Shown here: piece by piece, positions 46,152 to 57,416 of the stretch
Numbering within the stretch: position 1 is the first letter of the stretch
How the letters are laid out: every line of letters begins with the position of its first letter
NCBI RefSeq assembly: GCF_014647515.1
Contig: NZ_BMPI01000064.1
Span: 1 to 64,000 of the forward strand
Origin: Dactylosporangium sucinum
Lineage (GTDB): Bacteria; Actinomycetota; Actinomycetes; Mycobacteriales; Micromonosporaceae
DNA length: 64,000 nt
Direction: 5' to 3'
Program-made: the position numbers and the translations under genes
Notes under the pieces: generated by a model
Databases searched by the model: none
Told to the model about the DNA's origin: nothing
The model's input: only the letters and a program-made list of their open reading frames with translations

Positions 46152-47356
46152 TGACGGCCGAGCGGTTCGCCGCGCTGTGGAGCTCGCTGAGCCCGATCGG
46201 GCGGGCCGGGGGCGACGGGGGCTACCTGCGGCACTCGTGGACCGATGCCGACCTGGTCTGCCGCGAGTGGTTCGTCGAGGAGGCGCTCGACCGCGACCTC
46301 GAGGTCGAGATCGACCGCAACGGCAACCTGTGGGCCTGGTGGGGCGAGCCCGAGGGCGCCGGCGCGGTCGTCACCGGCAGCCACCTCGACTCGGTGCCGC
46401 ACGGCGGCGGCTACGACGGGCCGCTCGGCGTGGTGTCCGGCCTGCTCGCCGTCGACCGGCTCCGCGAGCGCGGGGTCACGCCCACCCGGCCGCTCGCGGT
46501 GGTCGTGTTCACCGAGGAGGAGGGCGCCCGGTTCGGGGTGCCGTGCCTCGGTTCGCGGCTGATGACCGGCGCGTTCGATCCGGCGAAGGCGGTGCGGCTG
46601 CGCGACCGCGACGGCGTGCTCCTCGCCGACGCGATGGGCCGCGCCGGCCTCGACCCCGACCGTCTCGGGCCCGACCCCGAGCGGCTCAACCGCATGGCGG
46701 CGTTCGTGGAGCTGCACATCGAGCAGGGCCGGGCGCTCGACCACATCGACGCGCCCGTCGGGGTCGCCAGCGCCATCTGGCCGCACGGGCGGTATCGCTT
46801 CGACTTCGCCGGCCAGGGCAACCACGCCGGCACCACCCGCATGTCGGACCGGCACGACCCGATGCTCACGCTGGCGCACACCGTCCTCGCCGCCGACGAG
46901 GTCGCCCGGCTCCACGGCGCGCACGCCACGGTCGGCCGGGTCGACGTGGCGCCCAACGCGACCAACGCGATCGCGGCCCACGCCTCGGCCTGGCTCGACG
47001 CGCGGGCCGCCGACGAGTCGACGCTGGAGCGGCTCGTCGAGACCATCCACCAGCGCGCCGAGGAGCGGGCCCGGCTCGACGGCACCCGGGTGGCGATGGC
47101 GGCCGAGTCGCTGACGGGCGAGGTCGAGTTCGCCGGCAACGTCAGCCGCCTCGCCGCCAAGGAGCTGGGCGCCCCGGTGCTGCCGACCGGGGCCGGGCAC
47201 GACGCCGGGGTGCTCGCGGGCCACGTCGACACCGCGATGCTGTTCGTGCGCAACCCGACCGGAGTGTCCCACGCCCCGCAGGAGTCGGCGTCCGCCGCCG
47301 ACTGCGCCGTCGGGGTGGAGCGCCTCACCGACCTGCTGGCCCGGCTATGTCAGTGA
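46148..47356 (+). CDS. M20-family amidohydrolase in the hut operon (allantoate amidohydrolase/N-carbamoylase-like)
   Basis: 402 residues. Dinuclear metal ligands are in [28 protein letters not shown] and [12 protein letters not shown], all typical of the HyuC/AllC group of peptidase family M20. No allantoin genes are nearby. HutF in this operon yields N-formyl-L-glutamate, and no hutG is present between hutU and hutH, so this enzyme may remove the formyl group in place of HutG (inference). Its start overlaps hutU (ATGA) and its end overlaps hutF by 10 nt. Confidence 0.85.
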
Positions 47357-48672
47357 ACCCGACCGTGACGCGCTACCACTGCGCGCACGCCTGGTTGCCC
47401 ACCGGCGTCGCCGACGACGTGCTGGTGGAGATCGCCGACGGCCGGTTCACCGCGGTGACGCCGGGCAGCGCACCGGGCACGGTGACCGGTGCGGTCCGCC
47501 TGCCCGGGCTGACCCTGCCGGGACTCGCCAACGCCCACTCGCACGCCTTCCACCGGGCCCTGCGCGGCCGCACCCAGCACGGCAAGGGCACCTTCTGGAC
47601 GTGGCGGCACCAGATGTACTCCGTGGCCTCGTCCCTGGACCCGGACTCCTACTACGCGCTGGCGCGGGCCGTCTACGCCGAGATGGCGCTCGCCGGCATC
47701 ACCTGCGTGGGCGAGTTCCACTACCTGCACCACGGGCCGGGCGGCACGCCGTATGACGACCCGAACGCGATGGGCCAGGCGCTGCTCGCCGCGGCCGCCG
47801 ACGTGGGCATCCGGATCACGCTGCTCGACACGCTGTACCTGACGGCGAGCGTCGACGGCAAGCCGCTGGAGGGCGTGCAGCTGCGCTTCGGCGACGGCTC
47901 CCTCGACGCCTGGTCGGACCGCTTCGAACGGCTGAAGGCGGGGCGGCACGCCCGGGTCGGTGCGGCGGCGCACAGCGTGCGAGCGGTGCCGGCCGACGTG
48001 CTGGCCGTCTTCGCCACGCGCACGGAGGGCCTGCAGACCCACCTGCACCTGTCCGAGCAGCGGGCGGAGAACGAGGCCTGCCAGGCCGTCCACGGCTGCA
48101 CGCCGACGGAGCTGCTCGCCGACCGGGGGCTGCTCGGCGAGCGGGTGACGGCCGTGCACGCCACGCACCTCACCGACACCGACCGCACCGAGCTCGGCGA
48201 CACGGGCACCGGGGTGTGCTTCTGCCCGACGACCGAGCGGGACCTCGCCGACGGGATCGGCCACGCCCGGGCGCTCGTCGACGCCGGCAGCCCGCTCAGC
48301 CTCGGCAGCGACAGCCACGCGGTGATCGACCTGTTCGAGGAGGCCCGGGGCGTCGAGATGCACGAGCGGCTGCACACCGAGCACCGCGGGCACTTCACCG
48401 GGGCGGACCTCCTCGACGCGGCGACGCTCGGCGGCCACGCCTCGCTCGGCTGGCCCGACGCCGGCCGCATCGCCCCCGGAGCCCGGGCCGACCTGGTGAC
48501 GGTGGCCCTCGACTCGCCCCGCACCGCGGGCGCCGAGCTGGACGCGATCGCGTTCGTCGCGGCCGCCGCCGACGTCCGGCACGTCGTCGTCGACGGGCGG
48601 GCCGTGGTCCGCGACGGCGTCCATGCGGCCCTGCCCGACCTGGGGCGCTGCCTGGCGGAGGCGATCCGATGA
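47347..48672 (+). CDS. hutF: Formimidoylglutamate deiminase
   Basis: 441 residues of the amidohydrolase superfamily. It converts N-formimidoyl-L-glutamate to N-formyl-L-glutamate and ammonia. Zinc-site motifs are [16 protein letters not shown] near residues 57-72, [22 protein letters not shown] and [15 protein letters not shown] with the metal-binding Asp. It overlaps the M20 gene upstream by 10 nt and hutI downstream by four (ATGA). Confidence 0.93.
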   Translation: MSVNPTVTRYHCAHAWLPTGVADDVLVEIADGRFTAVTPGSAPGTVTGAVRLPGLTLPGLANAHSHAFHRALRGRTQHGKGTFWTWRHQMYSVASSLDPDSYYALARAVYAEMALAGITCVGEFHYLHHGPGGTPYDDPNAMGQALLAAAADVGIRITLLDTLYLTASVDGKPLEGVQLRFGDGSLDAWSDRFERLKAGRHARVGAAAHSVRAVPADVLAVFATRTEGLQTHLHLSEQRAENEACQAVHGCTPTELLADRGLLGERVTAVHATHLTDTDRTELGDTGTGVCFCPTTERDLADGIGHARALVDAGSPLSLGSDSHAVIDLFEEARGVEMHERLHTEHRGHFTGADLLDAATLGGHASLGWPDAGRIAPGARADLVTVALDSPRTAGAELDAIAFVAAAADVRHVVVDGRAVVRDGVHAALPDLGRCLAEAIR

Positions 48673-49838
48673 GGTCGCTGCTCATCACCAACATCGGCGA
48701 GCTGGTCACCGGCAACCCGGCCTGGGGCGAGGGCCCGCTCGGCATCCGGCGCAACGCGGCGCTGGTCGTGGACGACCGGCGGGTCGAGTGGATCGGCCGG
48801 GCCGTGGACGCTCCGGCGGCCGACGCCCGGGTCGACGCCGGCGGCGCCGCGGTGCTGCCCGGGTTCGTCGACAGCCACGCCCACCTGGTGTTCGCCGGAG
48901 ACCGGGCAGCCGAGTTCGCGGCGCGGATGGCCGGCCAGCCGTATACGGGCGGGGGCATCCGCACGACCGTCGGCGCCACCCGGGCCGCGACCGACGAGCA
49001 GCTGCGCACGACGGTTGCCCGGCTCCGCGGCGAGGCGCTGCGGCAGGGCACGACCACCATCGAGATCAAGTCGGGATACGGGCTGACCGTCGCCGACGAG
49101 GCCCGCTCGCTGCGGGTCGCCCGCGAGTTCACCGCGGAGACGACGTTCCTGGGCGCGCACGTGGTGCCGGCCGAGTATGCGGACCGGACCGACGACTACG
49201 TCAGCCTGGTCTGCGGGCCGATGCTGTCGGCGGCCCGGTCGGCCGGTGCCCGGTGGATCGACGTGTTCTGCGAGCGGGGGGCGTTCGACGCCGACCACTC
49301 GCGGGCGATCCTCACCGTCGGCGCCGATGCCGGGCTCGGGGTGCGCATCCACGCCAACCAGCTCACGGAGGGGCCGGGCGTCCGGCTCGCCGTCGAGCTG
49401 AACGCGGCCTCCGCCGACCACTGCACCCACCTGAGCCGCGCCGACATCGACGCGCTGGCTGGCTCGTCCACCGTCGCGACCCTGCTGCCCGGCGCCGAGT
49501 TCTCCACCCGGTCGCCGTATCCGCCGGCGCGGGCGCTGCTCGACGCGGGCGCCACGGTCGCGCTCGCCACCGACTGCAACCCCGGCTCGTCGTACACCAC
49601 CTCGATGCCGTTCTGCATCGCGCTCGCCGTCCGCGAGATGGCCATGACGCCCGCCGAGGCGGTCCTGGCCGCCACCCGGGGCGGGGCGGCGGCCCTGCGG
49701 CGCGACGACATCGGGCACCTCACCGTCGGGGCGCGGGCCGACCTGGTCGTGCTCGACGCGCCGTCCCACCTGCACCTGGCCTACCGGCCCGGAGTTCCGC
49801 TGACGACCACCGTCGTGCTCAATGGGGAGCTGGTTTGA
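48669..49838 (+). CDS. hutI: Imidazolonepropionase
   Basis: 389 residues. It opens the imidazolone ring to give N-formimidoyl-L-glutamate. Metal and substrate motifs are [36 protein letters not shown] and ATDCNPGSS. Its ATG overlaps the hutF stop, and its stop overlaps the TTG start of hutH. Confidence 0.95.
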   Translation: MRSLLITNIGELVTGNPAWGEGPLGIRRNAALVVDDRRVEWIGRAVDAPAADARVDAGGAAVLPGFVDSHAHLVFAGDRAAEFAARMAGQPYTGGGIRTTVGATRAATDEQLRTTVARLRGEALRQGTTTIEIKSGYGLTVADEARSLRVAREFTAETTFLGAHVVPAEYADRTDDYVSLVCGPMLSAARSAGARWIDVFCERGAFDADHSRAILTVGADAGLGVRIHANQLTEGPGVRLAVELNAASADHCTHLSRADIDALAGSSTVATLLPGAEFSTRSPYPPARALLDAGATVALATDCNPGSSYTTSMPFCIALAVREMAMTPAEAVLAATRGGAAALRRDDIGHLTVGARADLVVLDAPSHLHLAYRPGVPLTTTVVLNGELV

Positions 49839-51355
49839 TCACCATCACCGCCTCTGGTATCAGTCCCGCCGACCTCATCGCGGTCGCCCGGGGCAACGCG
49901 CGGGTGACCCTCGCGCCGGACGCGCTCGACGCCATGCGCGCGAGCCGGTCCATCGTCGACGCCATCGAGCGGGACGGGCGGCCCGTCTACGGGGTGTCGA
50001 CCGGGTTCGGGGCGCTGGCCAACACGTTCATCGCGCCGGAGCGGCGGGCCGAGCTGCAGCACGCGCTGATCCGGTCGCACGCCGCCGGCATCGGCGCGCC
50101 CATGCCCCGCGAGGTGGTCCGCGCGATGATGCTGCTGCGCGTGCGGTCCCTGGCGATGGGCCGGTCGGGGGTGCGGCCCGACGTCGCCCAGGCGCTGGTC
50201 GACCTGCTCAACGCCGACATCACGCCGTGGGTCCCCGAGCACGGCTCGCTCGGCGCCTCGGGTGACCTCGCGCCGCTGGCCCACTGCGCCCTCGTGCTCA
50301 TCGGCGAGGGCTGGGTGCTCGCGAAGGACGGCACGCGGATGAGCGCGATCGACGCCGGCGTGGCGCCGATCGAGTTGTCGTCGAAGGAGGGGCTGGCCCT
50401 CATCAACGGCACCGACGGCATGCTGGGCATGCTGCTCATGGCCATCGAGGACGCCGCGCACCTGTTCACGATGGCCGACGTGACCGCCGCGCTGTCGATC
50501 GAGGCGATGCTCGGCTCCTGCCGGCCGTTCATGCCCGAGCTGCACACGATCCGGCCGCACCCCGGCCAGGCGGCCTCGGCCGCGAACATCCACCGGCTGC
50601 TGCAGGACTCGCCGATCATGGACTCGCACCGCGACGACCTGGTGCACGCGGTCCAGGACGCGTACTCGATGCGGTGCGCGCCGCAGGTGGCCGGGGCCGC
50701 GCGGGACACGCTCGACTTCGCCACGACGGTCGCCGGCCGGGAGCTGCGGTCGGTCGTCGACAACCCGGTGGTGCTGCCGGACGGGCGGGTCGAGTCGACC
50801 GGCAACTTCCACGGGGCGCCGCTCGGGTTCGCCGCCGACTACCTGTCCATCGCGGCCGCCGAGGTGGGCGCGATCGCGGAGCGGCGGGTCGACCGGCTGC
50901 TGGACGTGTGCCGCTCGCGGGACCTGCCGCCGTTCCTCACGCCCGACGCGGGGGTGAACTCGGGGCTGATGATCGCCCAGTACACGGCGGCGGGCATCGT
51001 GGCGGAGAACCGCCGCCTGGCCGCGCCGGCCAGCGTCGACTCGCTGCCGACCTCCGGCATGCAGGAGGACCACGTCTCGATGGGGTGGGCCGCGACCCGC
51101 AAGCTCCGGACCGTCCTCGACAACCTGTGCAGCATCCTGGCCGTCGAGCTGCTCTCCGCCGTCCGCGGCATCCAGCTGCGCGCGCCGCTCGGCCCGTCGC
51201 CGACCGGCCGGCTCGCGGTGGCGACGGTCGAGCGGTTCGCCGGCGGCCCGGGGCCGGACGTGTTCCTCGCCCCGGTGCTGGAGTCGGCCCGCGCCCTGAT
51301 CTGGTCCCGCGAGCTGCGCTCGGAGATCGAACGCCAGACCGGCCCGCTCGCCTGA
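49835..51355 (+). CDS. hutH: Histidine ammonia-lyase
   Basis: 506 residues. It removes ammonia from histidine to give urocanate, the first step of the pathway although last in this operon. The MIO cofactor forms from A141-S142-G143 in [23 protein letters not shown] at the N-terminus and the conserved [12 protein letters not shown]-type segment ([13 protein letters not shown]) are present. The start is TTG at 49835, four bases overlapping hutI, with GGGGAG upstream. Confidence 0.96.
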   Translation: MITITASGISPADLIAVARGNARVTLAPDALDAMRASRSIVDAIERDGRPVYGVSTGFGALANTFIAPERRAELQHALIRSHAAGIGAPMPREVVRAMMLLRVRSLAMGRSGVRPDVAQALVDLLNADITPWVPEHGSLGASGDLAPLAHCALVLIGEGWVLAKDGTRMSAIDAGVAPIELSSKEGLALINGTDGMLGMLLMAIEDAAHLFTMADVTAALSIEAMLGSCRPFMPELHTIRPHPGQAASAANIHRLLQDSPIMDSHRDDLVHAVQDAYSMRCAPQVAGAARDTLDFATTVAGRELRSVVDNPVVLPDGRVESTGNFHGAPLGFAADYLSIAAAEVGAIAERRVDRLLDVCRSRDLPPFLTPDAGVNSGLMIAQYTAAGIVAENRRLAAPASVDSLPTSGMQEDHVSMGWAATRKLRTVLDNLCSILAVELLSAVRGIQLRAPLGPSPTGRLAVATVERFAGGPGPDVFLAPVLESARALIWSRELRSEIERQTGPLA

Positions 51356-51364
51356 TCGCACCGG

Positions 51365-51485
51365 GGCGCCGCCGCGAGCCAGGCGCCCCAAGCCAGGCGC
51401 CCCAAGCCAGGCGGCGCGGACAGCAGGCGCCCCAAGCCGGGCGCCGCGAGCCAGGCGGCGCGCGGCAAGAGGGTTCTGCCGCGCG
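51365..51485 (+). repeat. Degenerate CCCCAAGCCAGGCG repeats and terminator after hutH
   Basis: Positions ~51373-51458 repeat AGGCGCCCCAAGCC with small changes. They end in a perfect 9-bp hairpin CGCGCGGCA (51459-51467) / TGCCGCGCG (51477-51485) with a 9-nt loop, the likely terminator of the hut operon. The rest of the gap to 51613 shows no gene. Confidence 0.6.
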
Positions 51486-51613
51486 GCGTCGGGTGTCCTG
51501 GGACGTTGGCCGGGTTGCCGGCCGAGGGAGGTGGCCTGTCGTGCGATATTCCTGGCGGGAATAGGTATTCCGGTCAGGAATGTCGTGCGGCGCGCACCAT
51601 GGCTGCCGGCCGG

Positions 51614-52210
51614 CTACAGGTGTTCGGCCAAGGCGCGGAAGGCGATGCCCCGGTGGCTGATGGCGTCCTTCTCGGCCGGGGTGAGTTCGGCCGTTGTGCG
51701 GTCGTGGCCGTCCGCTACGAAGATCGGGTCGTAGCCGAAGCCGCCGTCGCCGCGTGGGGCACGGATCAGGTGGCCGCGCATCTCGCCGCGCACCACCAGT
51801 TCGCGGCCGTCGGGCCAGACGAGGGCCGCGGCGCAGACGAAGGCGGCGCCCAGGTGTTCGTCGGGGACGTCGGCGACCTGGGCCAGGACCAGGTTCAGGT
51901 TGGCCTCGTCCCGGTTCGGGGTGCCGCTGGGGAGGCCGGACCAGCGGGCCGAGAAGACGCCCGGCATGCCGTTCAGGGCGTCGACGGCCAGGCCGGAGTC
52001 GTCGGCGATGCTCGGCAGGCGCGTGAACTGGACGGCCTCGCGGGCCTTCAGCAGGGCGTTGTCCTCGAAGGTGAGACCGGTCTCGGGAGACTCCGGATAC
52101 TCGTCCACGTCGTCCAGGCCCACCAGCTCGACGTCGCTCGCGGCCTCCGCCAGGACGCGGCGGAGTTCGACGAGCTTCTTCTTGTTGCGGGTGGCCAGCA
52201 GGAGCCTCAT
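51614..52210 (-). CDS. rdgB: Non-canonical purine NTP pyrophosphatase (RdgB/HAM1)
   Basis: 198 residues. It hydrolyses dITP, ITP and XTP to monophosphates and keeps them out of DNA and [20 protein letters not shown] at the start, [20 protein letters not shown] (split) and [11 protein letters not shown] are the substrate-binding motifs. The ATG at 52210 overlaps the rph stop (ATGA), the usual coupling of these two genes. Confidence 0.95.
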   Translation of the reverse strand: MRLLLATRNKKKLVELRRVLAEAASDVELVGLDDVDEYPESPETGLTFEDNALLKAREAVQFTRLPSIADDSGLAVDALNGMPGVFSARWSGLPSGTPNRDEANLNLVLAQVADVPDEHLGAAFVCAAALVWPDGRELVVRGEMRGHLIRAPRGDGGFGYDPIFVADGHDRTTAELTPAEKDAISHRGIAFRALAEHL

Positions 52211-52935
52211 CCGGCGATCGCCTTCTGCTGGAGGGCGGCCAGCTCGGTGCAGCCCAGGGCGCCCAGGTCGACCAGGGTGTCGAGCTCGGCGCGGGAGAAG
52301 ACGCCCTGCTCGCCGGTGCCCTGGACCTCGACGAAGTCGCCGGCGCCGGTGCAGACGACGTTCATGTCCACGTCGGCGATCACGTCCTCCTCGTAGCACA
52401 GGTCGAGGCGGGGCTCGCCGCCGATGATGCCCACGCTGACGGCCGCGACGGAGCGGTGGAGGACCTCGGCGGGCTTGCCGGCGAGCTTGCGCTGGGCGGC
52501 GAGCCAGGCCACGGCGTCGTGGAGGGCGACGTAGGCGCCCGTGATCGCGGCCGTGCGGGTGCCGCCGTCGGCCTGCAGGACGTCGCAGTCGAGGACGATC
52601 GAGTTCTCGCCGAGGGCCTTCAGGTCGATGCAGGCGCGCAGGCTGCGGCCGATCAGCCGGGAGATCTCGTGCGTGCGGCCGCCGATCTTGCCCTTGACGC
52701 TCTCGCGGTCGCTGCGGGTGGTCGTGGCGCGGGGCAGCATCGCGTACTCAGCGGTGAGCCAGCCCAGGCCGGAGCCCTTCCGCCAGCGCGGAACGCCCTC
52801 GGTGACGCTCGCGGTGCACAGGACCCGCGTGGCGCCGAACTCGATGAGCACGGACCCCTCCGGGTGCATGCTCCACTGTCGGGTGATCGAAACGGGGCGG
52901 AGTTGGTCGGGTGCGCGTCCATCGGGTCGAGCCAT
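52207..52935 (-). CDS. rph: Ribonuclease PH
   Basis: 242-residue phosphorolytic 3'-5' exonuclease that trims tRNA 3' ends. [13 protein letters not shown] at the start, [25 protein letters not shown] and [19 protein letters not shown] are the family motifs; the catalytic Asp lies in [15 protein letters not shown]. The ATG at 52935 gives the standard length. Confidence 0.96.
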   Translation of the reverse strand: MARPDGRAPDQLRPVSITRQWSMHPEGSVLIEFGATRVLCTASVTEGVPRWRKGSGLGWLTAEYAMLPRATTTRSDRESVKGKIGGRTHEISRLIGRSLRACIDLKALGENSIVLDCDVLQADGGTRTAAITGAYVALHDAVAWLAAQRKLAGKPAEVLHRSVAAVSVGIIGGEPRLDLCYEEDVIADVDMNVVCTGAGDFVEVQGTGEQGVFSRAELDTLVDLGALGCTELAALQQKAIAG

Positions 52936-53112
52936 GGCACCCACCCTAGTCAAGCCACCGCACACGGCACGCGGCGGCGTGGCGCCCGAGCGTCGCGGCA
53001 AGGAAGGAGCGGCAGCACGGCGACGGAGCGCGGAGCAGCGTGTTGCGCGGGGGTCCGAAGGAGCGATGGGGCGTGGCAACAGGAGGGCCGGCGCCGAGCC
53101 CGGGCGGTGCGG

Positions 53113-53955
53113 TCAGGCGACCTTGCCCGACACGTTGTCGCCGCGGACGGCGTCGCGGACCGAGTCCGGGAGCTGGAGGTCCAGGAGGTCCGTCGTCGCG
53201 ATCGGGGAGCCGTGGCGCCACTCCGACCAGGCCAGGCGGAGGAGACCCGGGAGGAGGTCGGTCGAGCGGCGGATCATCCACCGGGTGCCGGCCGTGGCCA
53301 TCCACAGGACCATCGCGGCGCGGCTCGGGGGCGGGCTGCTCGGGTCCGGGTCCGGGCGCTCGCCGGAGCGGGCGAACCCGGAGCCGCGCTCGATCAGCAG
53401 GTCGTAGAAGGAGCAGGCCAGGAAGCGGTGGCCGCGCTCGCTCGGGTGCAGGCGGTCGACGCTCCACATGCGGCGGTCGTACGACCTGGGGTCGCTCGCG
53501 GCGTCGAAGTGCACCGTGTCGTAGCGGGCGGCGACCAGGTCGGCGACGGCGTTCAGCTCGGCCATGCGGCGGGCGAGCGGGCGGGCCAGCGGGCCCGGCA
53601 GGCCGAACATCCGGCCCGGGTCGGGCAGGCGGATGGTCAGCACCTCGGCGCCTTCCGCGCGCAGGGTGGCGACCGTCCGCTCGAGGTGGCCGGAGATCCG
53701 CTGGGCGTCGAACGGGTCGCGAAGGGTGTCGTTGGTACCGATGAGGACCGCCGCGACGTCCGGCTGCAGCGCCGCGGCCCGGGGCAGCTGCTCGTGCTCG
53801 ACGTCGTGGGCGCGGGCGCCGCTGGTCGCGAAGTTGTGCAGCCGGGCGCCGACCGCCTCGGCCAGGATCGGGGCCCATCCCCGCCACGAGCCGTCCGGCA
53901 TCCGGTCGCCGAAGCCCGCCGTGGTCGAGTCCCCCAGGGCCGCGAAGACGGTCAT
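53113..53955 (-). CDS. SGNH/GDSL-family esterase
   Basis: 280 residues. Block I is ALGDSTTAGFGD (Ser10), block III is LIGTNDTLRD and block V is DRLHPSERGH, completing the Ser-Asp-His triad. No signal peptide is visible, so it is probably cytoplasmic. The substrate is unknown. A GGAGCGGAGCGGAGG repeat copy lies directly before the ATG at 53955 and supplies the ribosome-binding site. It follows the two glycosyltransferase genes. Confidence 0.85.
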   Translation of the reverse strand: MTVFAALGDSTTAGFGDRMPDGSWRGWAPILAEAVGARLHNFATSGARAHDVEHEQLPRAAALQPDVAAVLIGTNDTLRDPFDAQRISGHLERTVATLRAEGAEVLTIRLPDPGRMFGLPGPLARPLARRMAELNAVADLVAARYDTVHFDAASDPRSYDRRMWSVDRLHPSERGHRFLACSFYDLLIERGSGFARSGERPDPDPSSPPPSRAAMVLWMATAGTRWMIRRSTDLLPGLLRLAWSEWRHGSPIATTDLLDLQLPDSVRDAVRGDNVSGKVA

Positions 53956-54034
53956 GCGTCCTCCGCTCCGCTCCGGCCGCCTGCCTTGATGCTGAGCCGC
54001 TGGCGACCGGCCCCTCCGCTGCGCTCCGGACCGG

Positions 54035-55189
54035 TCATGGCACCGTCACCGCCGAGGGGTCCTCCAGGACGGGCGCGACGACCGGCGCGGCCACCGGCGG
54101 GCTGTTGTGGACCGCCAGGAAGCCGGAGACGGCCGCCGGCCAGGAGAACTCCTCCGCCCGCGACCGGGCCGCGGCGCGGCGGGACGGGTCGGGACGGGTG
54201 AGCACCTGCAGTACACCTCCCGCGAAATCGTCATGCACCGCGGCGCCGGCCTTGCCGATCACCTCGGGCAGCGCGGACGTCGCGTCCACCACGACCGGGG
54301 TGCCGCAGGCCAGCGCCTCCAGCGCCGCCAGGCCGAACGTCTCGATCGGGCCCGGGGCGATCACCACGTCGGCGGTCGCCAGCAGGGCGGCCACGGCGGT
54401 GCGCTCGGCGACGAACTCCATGAAGTGGACGGCGTGGCCGCGGGCCTGCTCCTGCAGGCGGGCCCGGAGCGGACCGTCGCCGGCCACCACCAGTACCGCA
54501 TCCACCCCCTGGGCGCGGAGGGCCACCAGGGCCTCGATCGAGCGCTCGGGCCGCTTCTCCTGCGAGAGCCGGCCGCAGTGGACCAGCAGCGTCTGCTCGG
54601 GGCGGGCGTAGCGGTCGCGCAGCGCGGCGTCGTAGCGGCACGGGTGGAACAGGTCGAGGTCGACGCCGAGCGGCACCTGGACCAGGTTCTGCGCGCCGAT
54701 GCGGCGGAACTCGGCGGCGGCCCAGGACGTGGTGCACAGGACGGTGTCGTACGCGCCGAAGCTGCGGGAGTTGAGGTGGTCGGCCCAGACCGAGCCCAGC
54801 CGGCCGGCGAAGGTCAGCAGCCCGGCCAGGCTCTCGTGGGACACCATCACCGACGGGATGCCCCGCTCGCGGGCCCAGCGGCCGGTCCAGCGCAGCGTGA
54901 ACCGGTCGGAGACCTCCAGGCGGTCCGGGGCGAGCTCGTCCAGCAGCGCGGCCAGGCGGCGGCGGTGGATGAGGACGCGGTACCCGCCGGTGAAGGGGAC
55001 GACCGGGCCGGGCAGCGTGATCACCCGGCCCTGCGACGTCTGCTCGTCGGAGTACCGCTCGCCGGGCACGATCAGGACCGGCTCGTGTCCGGCGGCCAGG
55101 TAGCCCTCACCCAGGGCCCGGAGGGCGGTGCGCAGCCCGCCGGACCGGGGCATGACGAAGTTCGCGAGCCGAACTATCCGATCGGTCAT
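54035..55189 (-). CDS. GT4-family glycosyltransferase
   Basis: 384 residues, GT-B fold. The C-terminal domain has VHCGRLSQEKRPERSIEAL, VVAGDGPLRARL and APGPIETFGLAALEALACGTPVVV (split), with the E-x7-E motif of GT4 retaining enzymes. The N-terminus FVMPRSGGLRTALRALGEGY fits a nucleotide-sugar transferase acting on lipid or glycan acceptors. Its ATG overlaps the upstream GT stop (ATGA), so the two are coupled and likely act in one pathway. Confidence 0.88.
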   Translation of the reverse strand: MTDRIVRLANFVMPRSGGLRTALRALGEGYLAAGHEPVLIVPGERYSDEQTSQGRVITLPGPVVPFTGGYRVLIHRRRLAALLDELAPDRLEVSDRFTLRWTGRWARERGIPSVMVSHESLAGLLTFAGRLGSVWADHLNSRSFGAYDTVLCTTSWAAAEFRRIGAQNLVQVPLGVDLDLFHPCRYDAALRDRYARPEQTLLVHCGRLSQEKRPERSIEALVALRAQGVDAVLVVAGDGPLRARLQEQARGHAVHFMEFVAERTAVAALLATADVVIAPGPIETFGLAALEALACGTPVVVDATSALPEVIGKAGAAVHDDFAGGVLQVLTRPDPSRRAAARSRAEEFSWPAAVSGFLAVHNSPPVAAPVVAPVLEDPSAVTVP

Positions 55190-56334
55190 GCGGGCACCGG
55201 CAACGTGCGGGCCGGTAGGCCCCCGGAGTGCACCTCCACGTAGTGGCGGATCAGCTCGTCGCCGACCGCCGACCAGGTGCGTGCCGCCACCGCGACGCGC
55301 GCCGCGACGCCCATCGCCAGCCGCCGCTCGTCGTCGGCGACGAGGGAGGCGACCGCCTCGACCAGCGCGTCGGCGTCGCAGGGCGGGATCAGCAGGCCGG
55401 TGCGGCCGTCGTCGACCAGGTCGAGCGGGCCACCCTGGGCCGGGGCGACCACCGGCACCCCGCTGGCCAGGGCCTCCTGGATGGTCTGGCCGAAGGTCTC
55501 GAACGGGCCGGTGTGCACGAACAGGTCCAGGCTGGCGAAGATGCGGGCCAGCTGGTCGCCGCGCCGCTCGCCGACGAAGACCGCGTCGGGCATCGAGCGC
55601 TCGAGCGAGGCGCGGGCCGGGCCGTCGCCGACGACGACCACCCGGACGCCCGGGATCCGGCTGACCGGAGCCAGCAGGTCGACCCGCTTCTCGACGGCGA
55701 GGCGGCCGACGTACCCGACGATGACCTGCCCGTGTTCGGCGACCGCCCGGCGGAGGGCCGCGCTGCGGTGCGCGGGGTCGAAGCGGGCCGCGTCGACCCC
55801 GCGGCGCCAGAGCCACACGCGCTCGATGCCGTTGCGGTGCAGCGCGGTCGCCGCGGCCGTCGACGGCGCGAGGGTCCGGTCGGCGGCGTTGTGGATGTGC
55901 CGCAGCCAGCGCCAGGCGGCCTGCTCGCCGAGGTTCGAGTGGTAGTAGAGCCGGGCGTAGGCCGGCACGTCCGTCTGGTAGACGGCGACGGTGGGCAGCC
56001 CGAGCGAGGCGGCCACGGTCATCCCCCGGGCACCCAGCACGAACGGGCTGGCCAGGTGCACCAGGTCGGTGCGGTGGGACCGTAACGCGGCCGCCAGGCG
56101 CCGGCTGGGCAGGCCCAGCCGGAAGCTCCCATAGCCCGGCGTGGCCACCGAGGGCACCCGGATGATCTGGTACGGGAAGACGCCGGTGACCGACCGCGCC
56201 CCGGAAGACGGCTGGGGGGCGATCACGAGCGGCTCGTGGCCACGCGCGACGAGATGCTCGGCCACCCGGACGACGGAGTGGGCGACGCCGTTCACATCGG
56301 GCGGGAACGATTCGGTGACGATCGCGATCCGCAT
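55186..56334 (-). CDS. GT4-family glycosyltransferase (MgtA/PimB-like)
   Basis: 382 residues from the ATG at 56334. MRIAIVTESFPPDVNGVAHSV is the typical start of the GDP-mannose-dependent transferases MgtA and PimB. YVGRLAVEKRVDLLAPV, VVGDGPARASL and TGPFETFGQTIQEALASGVPVV (split) follow. It probably mannosylates a membrane lipid or lipomannan precursor (inference from family). Confidence 0.88.
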   Translation of the reverse strand: MRIAIVTESFPPDVNGVAHSVVRVAEHLVARGHEPLVIAPQPSSGARSVTGVFPYQIIRVPSVATPGYGSFRLGLPSRRLAAALRSHRTDLVHLASPFVLGARGMTVAASLGLPTVAVYQTDVPAYARLYYHSNLGEQAAWRWLRHIHNAADRTLAPSTAAATALHRNGIERVWLWRRGVDAARFDPAHRSAALRRAVAEHGQVIVGYVGRLAVEKRVDLLAPVSRIPGVRVVVVGDGPARASLERSMPDAVFVGERRGDQLARIFASLDLFVHTGPFETFGQTIQEALASGVPVVAPAQGGPLDLVDDGRTGLLIPPCDADALVEAVASLVADDERRLAMGVAARVAVAARTWSAVGDELIRHYVEVHSGGLPARTLPVPA

Positions 56335-56401
56335 GCCATGACCATGAGGTCGAAGTTGATGCGTGCGGCCACTAATTGCTGACCAGATGGCAAACGGGTG
56401 C

Positions 56402-57154
56402 CTAAATGTCGTACCTTGCGCCAGGTCGGACGATCTCGATCGGTCCATCGAAGGCTGCCGAAGCCGCCTCCAGCGTGAGCGCCTCGCTCCCCCAGGCCGG
56501 CACCAGGTGGGTGAGCAGCAGCTTGCCGACCCCGGCCTTGGTCGCGTGCTCGGCCGCCTCGCGGCCGGTGAGGTGCAGGTCCGGCGGGTTGTCGACGCCG
56601 TCGAGGTAGCTCGCCTCGCACAGGAACGCGTCGGCGCCCTGGGCCAGCCGGATGAGGGCCTCGCAGGGGGCGGTGTCGGCCGAGTACGCCAGGACGCGGC
56701 CCTCGTGCTCGATCCGCACCCCGTACGTCTCGATCGGGTGGTTCACCCGGTCGACGGTGACGTGGAACGGGCCGATCGGGAAGCTGCCCGGCTGCAGGGC
56801 GTAGAACGTGTAGACGTCGTTGATCGCCATCGGCTCGTTCTCCCCGCCGTAGGCGGCGGCGATCCGCTCGGGGGCGGCCACCGGCGCGTAGACGGGCAGC
56901 GGCGGATACGGCCCCTCGGGGGCGTAGCGGCGGGCCACCACGTAGGAGCACGCGTCGAGCATGTGGTCGCAGTGCAGGTGCGACAGCAGGATCGCGTCAA
57001 CCGCGTAGAGCCCGGAGAACCGCTGCAGCGTCGTCATCGAGCCCGGCCCGAAGTCGACGAGCAGGCGGAAGCCGTCCGCCTCGACGAGGTAGGCGGAACA
57101 GGGCGCCTCCGGCCCCGGGAAGCTGCCGGCGCAGCCGAGAACCGTGAGCCTCAT
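56402..57154 (-). CDS. MBL-fold metallohydrolase (Rv1339-like)
   Basis: 250 residues. The metal motif HLHCDH is at 59-64 and the later ligands lie in YSADTAPCEALI and LLTHLVPAWG. The neighbourhood (cysM-cysO-mec, clpS on one side; rph-rdgB on the other) is that of Mycobacterium Rv1339, reported as an atypical class II cAMP phosphodiesterase. The same activity is likely here. Confidence 0.85.
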   Translation of the reverse strand: MRLTVLGCAGSFPGPEAPCSAYLVEADGFRLLVDFGPGSMTTLQRFSGLYAVDAILLSHLHCDHMLDACSYVVARRYAPEGPYPPLPVYAPVAAPERIAAAYGGENEPMAINDVYTFYALQPGSFPIGPFHVTVDRVNHPIETYGVRIEHEGRVLAYSADTAPCEALIRLAQGADAFLCEASYLDGVDNPPDLHLTGREAAEHATKAGVGKLLLTHLVPAWGSEALTLEAASAAFDGPIEIVRPGARYDI

Positions 57155-57416
57155 GCTGCGCTCAACCCGCCGTCTCCTTGTCTACGTGCTGACGAGTGGA
57201 TCATTCCGGCCAGGTGAGGATAGATCCATTGGACGGACGGACAGTGCTGGGCCTGGTAAGGCCGCTCCGCAAGGTCCGTCACCGTGCGCAGCCTACGCCG
57301 GACTCGCGGGCAAGTCTGAACGATCGGACGGCAGATGTCGCCAACGTGACAGGCTGGCGTCACGCCGGACAACCCCGCTCGTTGCACGCTGTGAGTCCCG
57401 ACCAGAGGAGGCGGAC

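Noticed and set aside
47721-49775. Long minus-strand frame opposite hutF-hutI
   Set aside because: Shadow of the hut genes; no recognisable motif and a biased composition.
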